DNA from: Dimorphilus gyrociliatus
Taxonomy: Eukaryota; Annelida; Polychaeta; Dinophilidae
Length of the DNA stretch: 64,000 nucleotides
Assembly (NCBI GenBank): GCA_904063045.1
Contig: CAJFCJ010000010.1
Coordinates: forward strand, 62,001-126,000
Reading direction: 5' to 3'
Positions 36,064 through 49,366 of this stretch are shown in pieces. The position numbers and the translations under genes are program-made. Under the pieces are notes generated by a model, which was not told the DNA's origin, ran no database searches, and worked only from the letters and a program-made list of their open reading frames with translations. Position 1 is the stretch's first letter. Each line of letters begins with the position of its first letter.

Positions 36064-37749
36064 CTTTGAAGCTTCGTATCATCATGCTTAGCCAAAAAAA
36101 CTTACTTATTTTGCGAAACAATATATAATTTATTGCAGTGATAATAGTTAGGTGATATATTTCATACTGCCGCCATATTAAATGAATGGATTAAAACAAT
36201 AAGCCACCGTTTTCTTTTAATAGCCGATTAAAGCAACAAAATAATGTATTGAACTGCATAATTTTACAATTCAACTTAGCAACAAAAAAGTGGAAAAAGA
36301 TTAAAAAAAAAACAAACGTTTCGTAATAATTTTTTTCGATAATATAATAATAATGTTCAATTTTTGTAATGCATATATTAGAATCTACGTCGAACAAGTG
36401 GCAAAAAGAACTTAATTTTTTCCTCAATGTGATATTTTATAAACAAGTGTAAAAGAGATCAAGCAAGCCTTAATCCTTTGAAAATTAACGTTGCAAAGGC
36501 ACACACGGGTTGTATCGGTTAGAACCAAAGAATACTGATGTAAATGTTATATTCTTGTTTATTACTATTTGGAATATAGTGAACTTATTTTACGCCCTTT
36601 TAGCCTTGATCACGTGATATTATTAACATATCAAAATCAGTGTCATCCAACATCAATAAACAATAGTATTAATATTGTAATTAAAGCCGAAGTATTTCTT
36701 AATTCAGCCAACACTTCGATGTAGATTTTATTTTTTTTTAATTTAAAACTTGTCAAAAGACAACGGAAACTCTCGCCTGAAACACTGTAAGTAGTCATAT
36801 TAAGTCTTTAAAAAACAACACACCTATTACAGGGTTCCAAGCATGCGCTTCCGCTTAAAACAACAGCTCTTGAAGAGTTAAAAAATACGAAAATCACGTG
36901 ACCAATAACTAGTGTAATATTATTACGAAACGGCTGTAGCATTCTTTGGCGAAAAAAGCTGACACGTCTCATCCCTTCTGGGTCACGTATAAAATATTGC
37001 AGCTGCATAAAATATAGAAACAAACACTTGTCAACACGATAAAAATATGAAAGACGATCAAGGAATTATACCACAATTCGCTATTAAATTATTAGTTGTC
37101 AAAAAAAAAAAGAAAATAGTAAAACGACGAAACCCAGCCGGGCGAGCTGATATTTTTTTCTTTTGTAACACACGACGTGGCAAGACTGGAAAAAAAAATT
37201 ACAAGCTATTTTTTGTCTATTTTTGGCGCCTTGCAACTGGCGATTCTTTTAAATTGACGGGCATTAAAAAAAAGCACAAAAAAACACACTGCATGACAAT
37301 GACCGCGAGATTCGGAACAAAAAATTTTTTAACGTTCTGAAAGTCTTTGTTTTCATAATTTTCAGATATGACGAACAAAACGACTAAAAAGCCCGTCAAT
37401 GCCTATTGAAAATTTTCTTATAAGTCGACGTTATACTACGCGTTGCATCAACAGCCTAACAAATTTTTCAGTAAAATATCCAACATTCAGTACAACAATG
37501 AAAAAAAAAAATGAAAAACAAATTTGCAAAGAAAAACTCTCGGTATAAATTAATCGATTTGTTTTAAATATTTGAAACACAACAACTTGCAAAAAATATC
37601 TAAAATTGTCAAACACAATTCAACAAATTTTGGGCTTGACTAGCAATATAATTATATGCGCATTTTTATAAATAGAGAATAAACTTTTTTCCGCGCCCAA
37701 ATATTACAACGACTACCGAAAAAGAAAAAATAAACTGCAAACGTTTTTT
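36064..37749. promoter_or_regulatory. Gap with promoter-like cluster but no assigned gene
   Basis: This lies between two convergent genes (VCPKMT plus, brat minus), so no promoter is expected. Yet it holds TCACGTGA at 36610-36617 and 36894-36901, the latter joined to CCAAT (36902-36906), an NRF1 half-site GCATGCGC at 36841-36848, a TATAAAATA box at 36988-36996, a strong donor GTAAGT at 36787-36792 and an E2F-type TTTTGGCGCC near 37221. A 97-codon frame at 37047-37340 is lysine-rich without family signs. A noncoding transcript or a distal first exon of another gene is possible. Confidence 0.4.
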
Positions 37750-40700
37750 TTAAGCGAGAGACGGTACTTGCGCGTATCTGTAGATATACAACCGATAATC
37801 CTTGCTGGCTAAAACAACCGAACCATCATCCATTAGAGCGACATCGAAGCACTGCGCATGTTTTACTTTAGATTCTAAAGCGTTCAAAAGCGTTCCGTCC
37901 TGGCTGAAAATAGTTATGTTGAAGTTGTTGTGGTTATCAGCAATAAGAATTTCTCCAGCTGAATTTATTCCAACTCCGATTGGGTAATTCGTGACACCTT
38001 CTCCTCCCACTTGCCTTAAATACATGCCGTTATAGTCGAAAACTTTAACGCAATGTGCACGGTTATCGGATATGAATATCTCGTCCTGGTCATTTACTAC
38101 CACGCCATTTGGAAACTCCAAATATTTAGAGCAGCTGTTGCAAATAAAAAATGAAGAGTGGGTTAGAAAGAAAATAATTTCTACAGACGTTTCCAAGTAC
38201 AGAAGACTAAACAATGTATGCAACTTGCTATACTGTATGCTTGCAATATTAACACTTATTCGCCTAACTTAACTTATATATGTTGTATTGCAAAAAAAAT
38301 CAACTTCTATCATTAATTTAGGATTAGGTATAATCTAAACTCATTTATCGTTTATGTAAAATTTCTAAAAGAACAGCGTGAATAATTAGCTCCTTCATGA
38401 ATACAAGCCGGCCAAGCCTATTTTATATCCTTATGTTATTTACTAATTATTAAGTTCATTATTGATTATCATATGTAATTTGTGATATTTTAAGCTTTTA
38501 AGAGTAAAATATGCTTGCTAACTAATGTTACAACAAAAATTCAATAAAGATATCTTACCTAAACTTTCTTAAAACATTTCCAGTCAGATCGAAAATAATC
38601 ACCCTCATCACTTTACATTCGACAATAACTATTCTTCCTTTACTATCAACGGTGACACCTCTTGGATGTTGCAATACTGATGCTCCAAATTTTCTCATAA
38701 ATTGCCCATACTGGTTGTAAATCTGGATTTGGTGGGTTGGGCTTCGTTCCGTAACAACAATATCTCCAGATGATTTAACTACAGCTACTCGATTTGGATA
38801 TAGCAGCTGACCATCTCTTTTACCACATTCTCCAAATTGAAATTTAAATCTACCCTCTCTATCAAAAATTTGAATTCGGTGATTATTCGTATCGGCGACC
38901 ACAATATCGTTCTGAGCGTTAACAGCGACGCCACTAGGTTCCGTAAACTGTCCATCCATTACTCCAAATTCTCCAAACTTGCAATGATATATCATCTTAT
39001 GCCGTTTAATCTGCGACCTTGGTGGATAGATATTCGCAGTTATCAATTTTGCTGTCAAATCCATCATCGGGTCAGTAAGAACAGGGGTTGGTACTGTAGC
39101 CGATGCACTTGAATAGGGTAAATCGTTACCGGAGCTCCATTTTTCATATGGCCTAGCACTGTTCTGATTATCTAGAGATTCGTGTAGCTGATTTAAGCCG
39201 TTAGCAATTCCATTTGATAGGTGAGAATCGGTTGAATTCGATAGCGAGCCCAAAGAATGCGTTGAAGGAAATCTGTTACTAGATAAGCCTAGCGAGTTGT
39301 CGATAGTCGGAGGAAGAGTATTCCCATTTGACATGAACGGATGCTGTGGATTTACCGGATTGGGTGGAGCAATAACCCTGGACACAGGCTTGCTGATAGG
39401 CGGTTGCGGTGGGAAAGGGTGGCGTTGCATTGGGTCAGTAGCAGTCTGTCTTATATAGCCGAACGTGTTACGAACGCCGACCTAAAAAAAAAGACCGGGT
39501 GGTTAGTAGGGCAGATAAAGTTGGTATTTTTATTCTAGTTATATATAACAGCTGTTACCTGTATGGCTTGGTAATTCGATACAAATTCCAAATCAGACAC
39601 GTTGTTTGTCACTTCCGGCGTATACTGTATTAAGTTCTGCAGTCGTACATCCAAGAGTTTTTTAAACATCAATACCTGTGAATGATTAAAACATGATTAC
39701 ATTTTCCATAATAAACATGAAGACTTCTGTTAAAATTAAGGTGTTATAATGTCTATAAATGATTCCAGATTTTTCTCTAAGAATGTCTATTACGGAAAAG
39801 AATAGCTAATTAGTAAAGAGTCGTGTCAAGAAACGAAATATATGGCTATTTATATACTTTATATATTTCCTACAGATCTTGCTTTTCGGCTATACAGATC
39901 GGGTTTGATAAGATAGAAGTTCAATTAGTTTATACAATAATATCCAATCAATCAATCACAGTTTACAAATTAGCAGTTGAATGTAAAGTAACGAATTTCC
40001 AACTTCTCTTTTCACTTCATATTATGTTACAGAAAATCGAACCTTACTGATTAATCTGGACGTCAAGAAAATGGAAATATATCGGCAGTGGATGAAAGAC
40101 GCCCTTGATATTACAATATGGCGTCAAGGGTAAGCGTGATAAAATCAGTTCGTTATTTTTTATACTACATTTTAATGTATAGACATGATTTTTGAATAGA
40201 AAAACCTGAAAAGAACAATTGAAAACAGAAAAATTCTCTTACCTCCACCATATTTGCACACCTAGTAAGTCGCTCGATAAACTCAGCAGCCTGGTAAAGT
40301 TTCTCAGTTATTTCTGTCATTCGTTCCGTGGCAGCATTCAATGCGCCTTGTTTCTGAGTATTAGCCGCGTCCAATTCTCTTAATGCTTCTTCTCGCCGTC
40401 CATCCAGAATCGACCGGTAAAAGTTATAAGTCTCGTTTATATCGGCTTGGGCCTTTTTGTATTGATTATTCAATTTTGTCAGGCTGTGTTCGACGCTTTT
40501 GACATCGCTACGTAGGTCGGTCGCTTTAGCTTTGGCCTGTTGAGCTAGCGATTGTAACACGTCCAATTCTGTCCTAGCGTCCGTTGTCAGATAATCATAA
40601 TCGTGTAGCCTATGCTCGAATTTCACACATTCGTCACAAACCGCTTGTGAGCACTGACGGCAGAAAAACGAAAGTGATTCAGTCGGATGAATTTCACATG

Positions 40701-41205
40701 ACGACTCGTTCGAGCTAGTTGGAGAACTAGCAGCGACAGGTTCCAAGCTGCTAATGCGATGTCCATCGAAACAATGCATTATTCTGTGCGCGTTGACGCA
40801 CTGACTGCACAAAGTACTCGAACAGTCTATGCATCGCGCTATGGCGTTCGTCTCCGGATTTTTACAGCCTGTACAATGCAGAACTCCTCCCAACAACGAC
40901 GAATTTGAATCATCAGAAAATCCAATCGAGACATCTGGAAGTAGGGCACTAGCTCCGTTAGGCAGGTGACATTCCTCCCCACAGTCCGGACAGCAGAGAC
41001 GAGTTGAACCATCCGCTGTTTTTTCGATGCATTTCAAGCAGAACGTATGAAGACACGGAAGCACTCGAGGTTGTTGAAAGAGTTCATGGCAGATGGAACA
41101 TTTAGCCGGCACTGTTGCTTCGCAACCCGATGAACTGCTTGTTGAACTCATGTCGCAGGAGGTCGTCGTATTGTTTTCTGTCTGAGAAGGGGTTGGTGAC
41201 GTCAT
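37750..41205 (-). CDS. brat: Brat-type TRIM-NHL protein with RING finger
   Basis: Coding exons 40243-41205, 39559-39675, 38559-39481 and 37750-38134 give 795 residues. Order: Ser/Thr-rich start, C3HC4 RING (CSICHELFQQPRVLPCLHTF), B-box 1, B-box 2 (CEIHPTESLSFFCRQCSQ), coiled coil (residues about 210-320), then VLMFKKLLDVRLQNL, a disordered Pro/Ser/Asn linker and six NHL repeats. The NHL part (KMIYHCKFGEFG, PSGVAVNAQNDIVVADTNN, YPNRVAVVKSSGDIVVTERS) is nearly identical to fly Brat. Brat binds mRNA 3'UTRs through NHL and represses translation with Pumilio and Nanos, controlling cell growth and stem-cell fate. Fly Brat has lost the RING; here it is intact, so E3 ligase activity is possible. The 5' end is noncoding and adjoins argonaute. 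Confidence 0.93.
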
Positions 41206-43238
41206 TTTTCCTGAAATAAACATATAATGTCACTAATGCAAAATTATCAAGAATTAGGAGATAATAGCTCAACGTATCCTATGAATAAACCAAAATAGAA
41301 CAAGCCTTTTGACAGCAGCAGCTTCCTGACTTGTGAAGGATTCTCTTACCTCAGAGACAGTAATTATTATTTATTAGAGGTCGAATACTCTTACAAAATC
41401 TTAAGAGAAAAGAAAAAAATGGAATACAATGGGTACTCTTTTGTAAACCAGAATAACACTCTTCGTACAGCTGCACATTTATTTTACTTAGTACTCAAAA
41501 ATTCGACGAAATGCCTTAGTAGATGTTTCGAGCGTTGACATTTCGGGTAAATTTTTAATACAAATATATATATATGTATAACAAACATGCCTAGGATATA
41601 AAGTAATATACCGGGAATATCCTCAAATGCTTGGAGAAGACTTGAAGTGAATAAATATTTTGACTATTCCCTTTAATGTCAGGTGGTAATATGTTAATAA
41701 CACCTTGAGTAACAACCTAACACCTTATAACATACCCGATTGTCCTAAAAGTAGTTTTTTGTGTGACAGTGATCACTAACTGTTATGAATCCAGGTATAC
41801 TAAGTAAACAGAATTTGTTAAATTAACAACAACTAGTTTGCTGCTTTGTAAACAAATTACCTAAATCTAATACCTAAATAAGGAAAGTGCAAGCTAAATG
41901 ACTTAAAAATCGACTTACCAACACCTTCCTAATGGCAATGACATAAAAACTGAACTAAAATAATTATTTGCACTTGCACAGTTATTCAAACAGAATCTTA
42001 CTCTTTCCATTATCGTTATTAGTTGCAGTCAAGACGTTATACATTTGGAAATTAGCAATGTTCTAAATTTTGTCACATAATCAAGACACAATGGCCGTTA
42101 CGTGCTAATATGCTTGTTCGTTTAAATCAATAAAGTACCTTATGCATGATAAAACAGCATCTACAAAAACAGGTATGAATTGTATGAAGAAAAAACAAGA
42201 AATCAAGGCGAACAATAATGCAATTAATTTAAGTAAAAATTAAGTAAAAACGTTATAAAATGTAATAAAATATAAATTGGCTAGTCCTATAAAAACTGTC
42301 GCTTTACGCCACAAGCCAATAATCAATTATTCATATCTGAATTATAAAGATAAAATTGTAAGTTTCTACAAAGGTTAGTAGGCTCTCGCTTTGCAACAAA
42401 TCAAAGGTTGAATTAAATATTTAAAAATAAAAAAAAGAACAGTAAGAACGTACGTTTTAAATTGGAGGTTTAACTTTCGTCGAGGTTGCTGCACAGATAC
42501 ACTATTCTTTTTGCACAATTGTTCTTCTTTCATCTGTAATCACTCAATTAAGAGTGTCTTGACATGGACTGAACTCAAATGTAATTATACGCTGTTTAAA
42601 AGTCCACTTTTTTTGTTACAAAATTTTTTATTATGCGCTACCCTCCAATTAGTCATAAAGATACACCCGCCTAGATACGTAACAACTTATGTTGAAAAAA
42701 ACACCAGCTAGATGGTTTTGAACAAGACGTCATGTATGAATCATTCTGCTAAATTATTCATGATCTGCAGTAGTTTTGTTATACGGAGAGCAAAAACAGC
42801 TGATACTGTTCAATATCGTTCTTAACGGCTCATTTACGACTTTTCAGAGTCACTCGGTGGTTACGAATAATTATTGCAGTTTTTTAATGTACACAAACAA
42901 CGCTATCTTGTACGTGCATAGCAACAGCAGTCCTGAAAATAGATGACCTAGTAGGCAGACTGCACGAAAGAGCAATTATAATCATTCACATTCAGAAAAA
43001 CACAAGAAATCCAAAGAAAAATCTTTTTCCATTTGGCTTGTTAACGATTCTAGTTGTTATGTCTTTAACAAACTAGACAAAAATCAACGTTCTTTGTCTA
43101 ACGCCAATTCTCTATGGGCGGGTACTTCGAATAAATTTTCGATTTTTCATTAATCATGCACAGTACACAGTAAACTAGTAACGTTCCATAAGTATTTATG
43201 TACATCTATATCCCACAATGTTAGTTTGAGAAACTTAC
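41206..43238 (-). other. Large 5'UTR intron of the brat-like gene
   Basis: The acceptor TTTATTTCAG lies just before the start codon (exon begins 41211) and a donor GATAG/GTAAGT is at 43233-43239. This gives a 2.0 kb intron, the largest in the region apart from the SORL1-like intron 1. It is AT-rich; no other exon is clear, although alternative promoters could lie here. Confidence 0.55.
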
Positions 43239-43728
43239 CTATCACGAAATGTGTTTTCGGCGAGAAAAAACGAATTATGCGACGTAAATGCACCTATCAC
43301 CCCGCCATCTTGACGACGGCAACGAATAAATCGATTGGGCAAGCCCACATGCGCATGCGCATTGAACCTTGGTAATGTAAAACAAGCACGTTTCGCAGCG
43401 CCCACGAATAATTAAGATATAATTTCACTTACGATGGACACAAATTCCAGCATTTAATTAAAATTTTAATGTAAATTTAAAGTAAAATAAATTTTTACCG
43501 TGAAATGCCATAAAGCAAACGATGAGATGATCTCGCAAAGTCTCGCGTTGCTTTATAATCAGTAGACAAAACGGCGTAAACGACAACCATGTTACAACAA
43601 ATATAACCTGTTCTGGCGTAAACAATTATTATCTCCGCAGCCATTTTGTTTTTGCTCAAGCACCGCCATATCGTTATGCATGCCTAATTATTTCAATTTA
43701 TTCGCTAGCGTAGAATGCAACTGCCGAA
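43239..43728. promoter_or_regulatory. Bidirectional promoter of brat-like and argonaute genes
   Basis: The brat noncoding exon ends at 43239 (minus) and the upstream argonaute start codon is at 43729 (plus). Between them the base composition is clearly richer in CpG. TGCGCATGCGCA at 43350-43361 is a perfect NRF1 palindrome. CCGCCATCTTG at 43302-43312 and CAGCCATTTTG at about 43638-43648 fit YY1. NRF1 and YY1 sites are typical of TATA-less, broadly active, two-way promoters. Confidence 0.65.
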
Positions 43729-46700
43729 ATGTATCCTATGAGTAAGTAGACATCCTTCGATTTATAATTTACCTTTTTTTAACGTGTTCAGATCGTGCCC
43801 GATTGCTCGTAAATTAAAGAAAACGCAAACTAGCAGTCTCGTGCAGGTTTAACGGGCCCGTCTTAATTAGTCATTTTTTCTTAGTCACACGCTTACTACT
43901 CTCATTAATCGAGTCATTCCGAACTATTCATTTAGTGTTCGGGATCTGTGGATGTAAGATATTGTTTGATCGTTTATGAGTGATTTTTACGCGTTCAGAC
44001 GACATGCTCTTTGTGTTTACTCAATAACTCAAGTAGAGTTATAAACGTGGATATAACCGTAACTACTGACTGAAGTTTTAGCATTTGGCTAATTTCTTTA
44101 AAAAACTAACGGATAGCTGATTTAAAACGCTGAGAATTTTGTGAACACGTGTTGTTAAAAAATTGAAACAATCTGATACGATTGTTGTCAGCTGAATAGG
44201 GATATAAATATGAATAACGAACAATGGATAAGTTATATTCCTCCTCAGAGAAATAATTTAGAGGATAGAAGTCCTGTTACGCCTGTAGCCTATGGTTTGA
44301 GTGATTCTCAAACCAGTACACTGGCTCTTAGCTATTTAACAACAGTTGACCCGTTTACTTTGAAAGCGCAGTACGATATGTTTGAAGGTATTAGCATAAT
44401 TAATATATGGGTGGTTTTCTATTTATAACTGGAACAAAATATGCTTTTTAAACGTTATAATTTTATTATTTTGTGATAGTGTCTAGCAACAATAGAATAA
44501 TTGTATGTTTAAATACTGTAAAAGAAGTATTCTCAGTTATTGTTTTCTCTAACTATACTGTGATATATTTACACCAAAGGGGAACTGTAATATAAGTTCA
44601 TATGGATAAGAAAGTACAAGTATTTAATATTGTATTTGTATAAAAGGTAAAAAGTAGTAATATGAAATATAATAAAATCCTGGTATATGATACGGGAAAA
44701 AAACCAGAAAACATACTAGAATAACACTCGACTTGAGGAGAGCGGTGCTAATTATTGAGAATAATGCTAACAAAAGCTATTCTAATCTGGCCTATTTTGG
44801 CCCATAAGCAGTTTTCCATTTTATATTTTATATTTTCTTTCTTCAGATCATTCGGCCGTTTTAAATGACGATTTCAAAGACTTGCATATAGCAGCTGCTC
44901 TACCTCCTTACACAACCGAACTCGCCGATTCAATTAAACAATCAAAGTTTTTCGGCTCTGGAGCTCCTCTTGCTGCTCCTGGTATCAATAATGGTCTTGG
45001 TGCCTTACCCCATGGTCCCCCAGCGCCTATTCAAAGACCACTAGGACCACCAGGTCCCCATAACCCGCCGATAGGTCCGCCACCAGGCAGTTATCCTCCA
45101 GGATTACCAGCAGGTAGTAAGTCAAGTTAATTTAACTTCAAGTTATTAATTCGGGATTATTAACAGGCCCCCCGGCTCATCCTTTGGGACCACCGGGAGG
45201 AGGACCCCCTCCTCAGCCTCCACCAGGCGGTGGTTCTGGTCAATATGGCGAGTTTCGATGTCCTCCAAGACCAAACATTGGCTGCGAAGGTCGTCCGATA
45301 TCGTTAAGGGCAAATCATTTTGCTGTCACGATTCCGAGGGGTTCAATAAATCACTATGATATAGGGATTTCACCAGAAAAATGCCCACGCCGCGTAAATC
45401 GCGAAATCGTCGAGACAATGGTTAAGGCATATTCACAAAAGATTTTCAATGGTCAGAAACCCGTTTTCGATGGTCGCAAGAATTTATACTCTAAGGATCC
45501 TCTACCTATTGGAAGGGATAAAATGGAGTTGGAAGTAACTTTACCAGGGGATGGCAAAGACAGGACCTTTAAGGTGACAATAAAGTGGGTCGCTAATATA
45601 TCCCTATACAACCTGGAAGAAGCTCTTCAAGGTAAACAACCCAATATGCCACAAGATGCTATTTCTGCTTTGGACGTCGTTATGCGTCATCTTCCCAGTA
45701 TGAAGTAAGAGATTCACATTTCTTCCATTTGCTTCTCTTTATACTTTTCTGTTTACTTTTCAGATATACCCCAGTGGGGCGCTCGTTTTTCCAACCTTCT
45801 CAGCAGTATGAACACCCGTTGGGAGGTGGCAGAGAAGTGTGGTTCGGCTTCCATCAGTCTGTAAGACCCTGTCACTGGAAAATGATGATGAATATTGATG
45901 GTGAGTCATTTTCCCGCTTAAAATCTTTTCATATTTTTATCTGAAAACCAGTGAGTGCTGTCGACTCCTGAGTTGTGTGTCATTACTGTGGCTTTTTGCC
46001 ATTAAGTCTAATTTAGCTCTAGTATTGCAAATGACAAAACATGTAAAATAGGTAGGACTGAAACTAGACTAACCAAAAATAATTTATTTTTTACTTTATT
46101 AGAGGTAAGCTTATTAAGTAAAATTAATTGCACTTCTGAGTGTCTTATTGATTAGGTTTAGGTCTTTCTCTATACATGCTTATCCTTCTCTCTTTAATTA
46201 GCGTCGGCGACTGCCTTTTACAAAGCTCAACCAGTTATCGACTTCATGGCGGAAGTTTTAGAAATGCATGATCCACGTGATCAAAAACGACCCTTGACGG
46301 ATGCCCAACGAGTGAAATTTACAAAGGAAATACGCGGTTTGAAAGTTGAAATAACCCATTGCGGTGAAATGAAGAGAAAATATCGGGTATGCAACGTAAC
46401 TAGGCGACCTGCTCAAACTCAATCGTTCCCCTTGCAATTGGAGAGCGGACAGACAGTTGAGTGTACTGTAGCCAAGTACTTCAACGACCGATACCAAGTT
46501 CGATTAAATTTTCCTCATTTACCTTGCCTGCAAGTTGGTCAGGAGCAAAAGCACACTTATCTGCCTCTGGAAGTTTGCAATATTGTAGGAGGACAACGCT
46601 GCATCAAAAAGCTGACGGATATGCAAACTTCAACTATGATAAAGGTAACTATTTGGAAAAATTGGCAGTATTAATATATTATTTATAAATAACATTATTT

Positions 46701-48256
46701 TCTTTCTAGGCCACTGCAAGATCTGCACCTGAGAGGGAGAAGGAAATTAAGAATTTAGTTGAGGAGGCTGACTTTCAGAACGACCAATACATGAAAACGT
46801 TTAACTTGACGATAGATAAGAGTATGACGGAAGTTCAGGGCCGCGTCTTGCCTGCTCCTAAATTGCAATATGGTGGACGGGTAAGTTTAAAATGACGGGT
46901 GTATCTTTGTTTATAGTAATACTATATCTCCATTGTTTACAGACCAAAGTCCAAGTTGTTCCTAATCAAGGTGTATGGGATATGAGAGGAAAGCAATTAT
47001 ACCAGGGAATACAGATACGAGTTTGGGCTATTGCTTGCTTTGCTCCTCAAAGAACAGTTGGGGAAGAAGCTTTGAGATCGTTCACTAATCAGTTGCAAAA
47101 GATTTCAAACGACGCCGGAATGCCTATTACCGGACAGCCGAGCTTCTGTAAATACGCGAATGGTCCCGATCATGTTGAACCTATGTTTCGCTATTTAAAA
47201 AACACTTATCCTGGACTTCAGTTGATTGTCGTAGTTCTTCCGGGTAAAACTCCGGTTTATGCTGAAGTAAAGAGAGTTGGCGATGTTATATTCGGTATGG
47301 CTACGCAGTGTGTGCAAGCAAAGAATGTGAACAAAACTTCCCCCCAAACGCTCTCCAACCTCTGCTTGAAAATAAACGTCAAGCTAGGCGGCATAAACAA
47401 CATTTTGATGCCGAGTGTCAGACCTAATGTCTTCCGGGAGCCAGTCATATTTATGGGGGCTGATGTTACGCATCCACCAGCTTCAGATAGAACGAAGCCA
47501 TCTATAGCAGCTATTGTAGGTTCTATGGATGCTCATCCAAGCCGCTATGCAGCAACAGTACGGGTTCAACAACATAGATCGGAAACGATTCAAGATTTAT
47601 CGGCTATGGTTAAAGATTTACTCGTTCAATTTTACAGAAGTACCCACTTTAAGCCAAATCGTATTATTTTTTACCGTGACGGCGTTAGTGAGGGCCAATT
47701 CCAACAGATATTACAGAACGAGCTCAAGGATATAAGAAAGGCCTGCATTGCTCTAGAACAAAATTATCAACCGGGAATAACTTTTGTTGTCGTTCAGAAA
47801 CGACATCATACTCGTCTATTCTGCGCCGACAAAAAGGATCAGATTGGAAGATCGTCGAATGTGCCTGCTGGTACTACCGTTGATAATTCTATAGTTCATC
47901 CAACAGAGTTTGACTTCTATCTCTGCTCTCACGCTGGTATACAAGGCACGTCTAGACCATCTCACTACCATGTGCTATGGGATGACAATCGCTTCAATGC
48001 CGACGATCTGCAGATGCTCACTTATCAGCTTTGTCACACTTACGTAAGGTGCACTAGGAGCGTCTCAATCCCAGCACCAGCGTACTATGCTCATCTTGTG
48101 GCATTTAGGGCGCGATACCATCTCGTTGAGAAAGAGCATGATAGTGGCGAGGGTTCTAGTAATGTAAGTGGAAATAGTGATGAGCATAATTTGTCTTCGT
48201 TGATGCGAGCCATTCAGGTTCATCAGCAATCAACGAATGTCATGTATTTCGCTTAA
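43729..48256 (+). CDS. AGO1: Argonaute (AGO1/2 clade), slicer-competent, two first exons
   Basis: Exons 44210-44387, 44847-45113, 45167-45704, 45764-45900, 46202-46644, 46710-46880 and 46943-48256 give 1015 residues; the usual AGO has about 860. A second, short first exon at 43729-43741 reads ATG TAT CCT ATG A then GTAAGT; it is in phase with exons 2 and 3, and spliced to exon 3 it gives MYPMS, like vertebrate AGO starts (MYSG). Domains: N (from about residue 172), PAZ (about 375-510), MID and PIWI. PIWI keeps the tetrad: [24 protein letters not shown] and YYAHLVAF. It binds microRNAs or siRNAs and silences mRNAs. The long isoform has a Pro/Gly-rich collagen-like linker ([19 protein letters not shown]). 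AGO1 versus AGO2 naming is arbitrary here. Confidence 0.96.
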
Positions 48257-49366
48257 GCTTCTTTCACCGAAGGTCTACAGCTTAAAGCATACGAATTATT
48301 GATATATATATATGTATATGTGTGTATTTCGCTTATATATATATAGATAAGCATATATATATAAAAACTTATATTTACATACATATATATATACATATTC
48401 ATGTATCTAAATGACAAGGCGATTGTGAGGTGGGCGCGATGCCTAATTTTTCCGTATTACAATTGGGACTCTTACATTACATAAAATAGAATGTTTATTC
48501 AATATCGTTTTGGAAAAATACCAGAGAATGATAAAAGCATTAATGAATTTCATTTTATAAAATAATACTAAACTGAACCCATGTAACTTATGAAGAAACC
48601 AATAAGAAATCAAGTCCAAGGAAGTAGTTTTATAATAAAGTTTTTCTCTTGTTCGCGCCGCAAGAGGATCATTTCTTTTACTCAAAAATAAATACGAAAA
48701 AAAAACGTTCGCTTAGTCATATCTCTTCTCTATCTCTAATTAACTGGCTGTGAAAATGTTTATTCTTGTATCGTTTGCTAGTAACGTGTTATTTTTGTAC
48801 CGTTTCGAGAGTGCGCACTAAATATTCTTTTGTTTAGAGCTTGTCTGTCGTCAACTAGTCGTTTTGTTGTAAACGGTCGGGAAAAATATTTAAAAAGAAT
48901 CGAGGGAAATATTTAACGTTTGTTGTAGCGTTTAACTAGTCTTTATTTTCATTTACTGTGTTTTTTTCTAGCTCATTCTGTGCTGCTGATAATGCAACGC
49001 CATTTTTTTTTTCGTCGCTTTTTAAAAAATATGATATTTACATAATTCGAAGATTTTTCCGTGATGCAATCTAAAATTATCATATAGAGCATGCTGTTTA
49101 TTTTTCATTATTTGTTTATTTAAAACCAATGGTGAATCGTTCGTTTTTGTTTATTTTTTCTGAGACACTTAGATTCGACTGTACTACCCAAGTATGAAAT
49201 ACATATTATACCAAGCACGTTTGAAAATATTAAATTACTTTTTTTTTTTATTACTACTTGCTCATAAACGCTTTTATTATAACAGAATATTAAGCTAATT
49301 AGTTTTTATTGTTTTAAAATTAGTCAGCGAAAGGGTTAGAAATTTTTCAAATAAAAAAAAAATTCT
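48257..49366. other. Argonaute 3'UTR and flank
   Basis: TA/TATG tracts at 48300-48410 follow the stop. The rest is AT-rich with T runs and ends at the 3' side of the HACD gene. Argonaute 3'UTRs are often long, so much of this may be transcribed. No gene seen. Confidence 0.5.

Noticed and set aside
37047-37340. Lysine-rich 97-codon plus-strand frame
   Set aside because: Low complexity, no family resemblance and no splice or homology support; kept only as part of the promoter-like gap.
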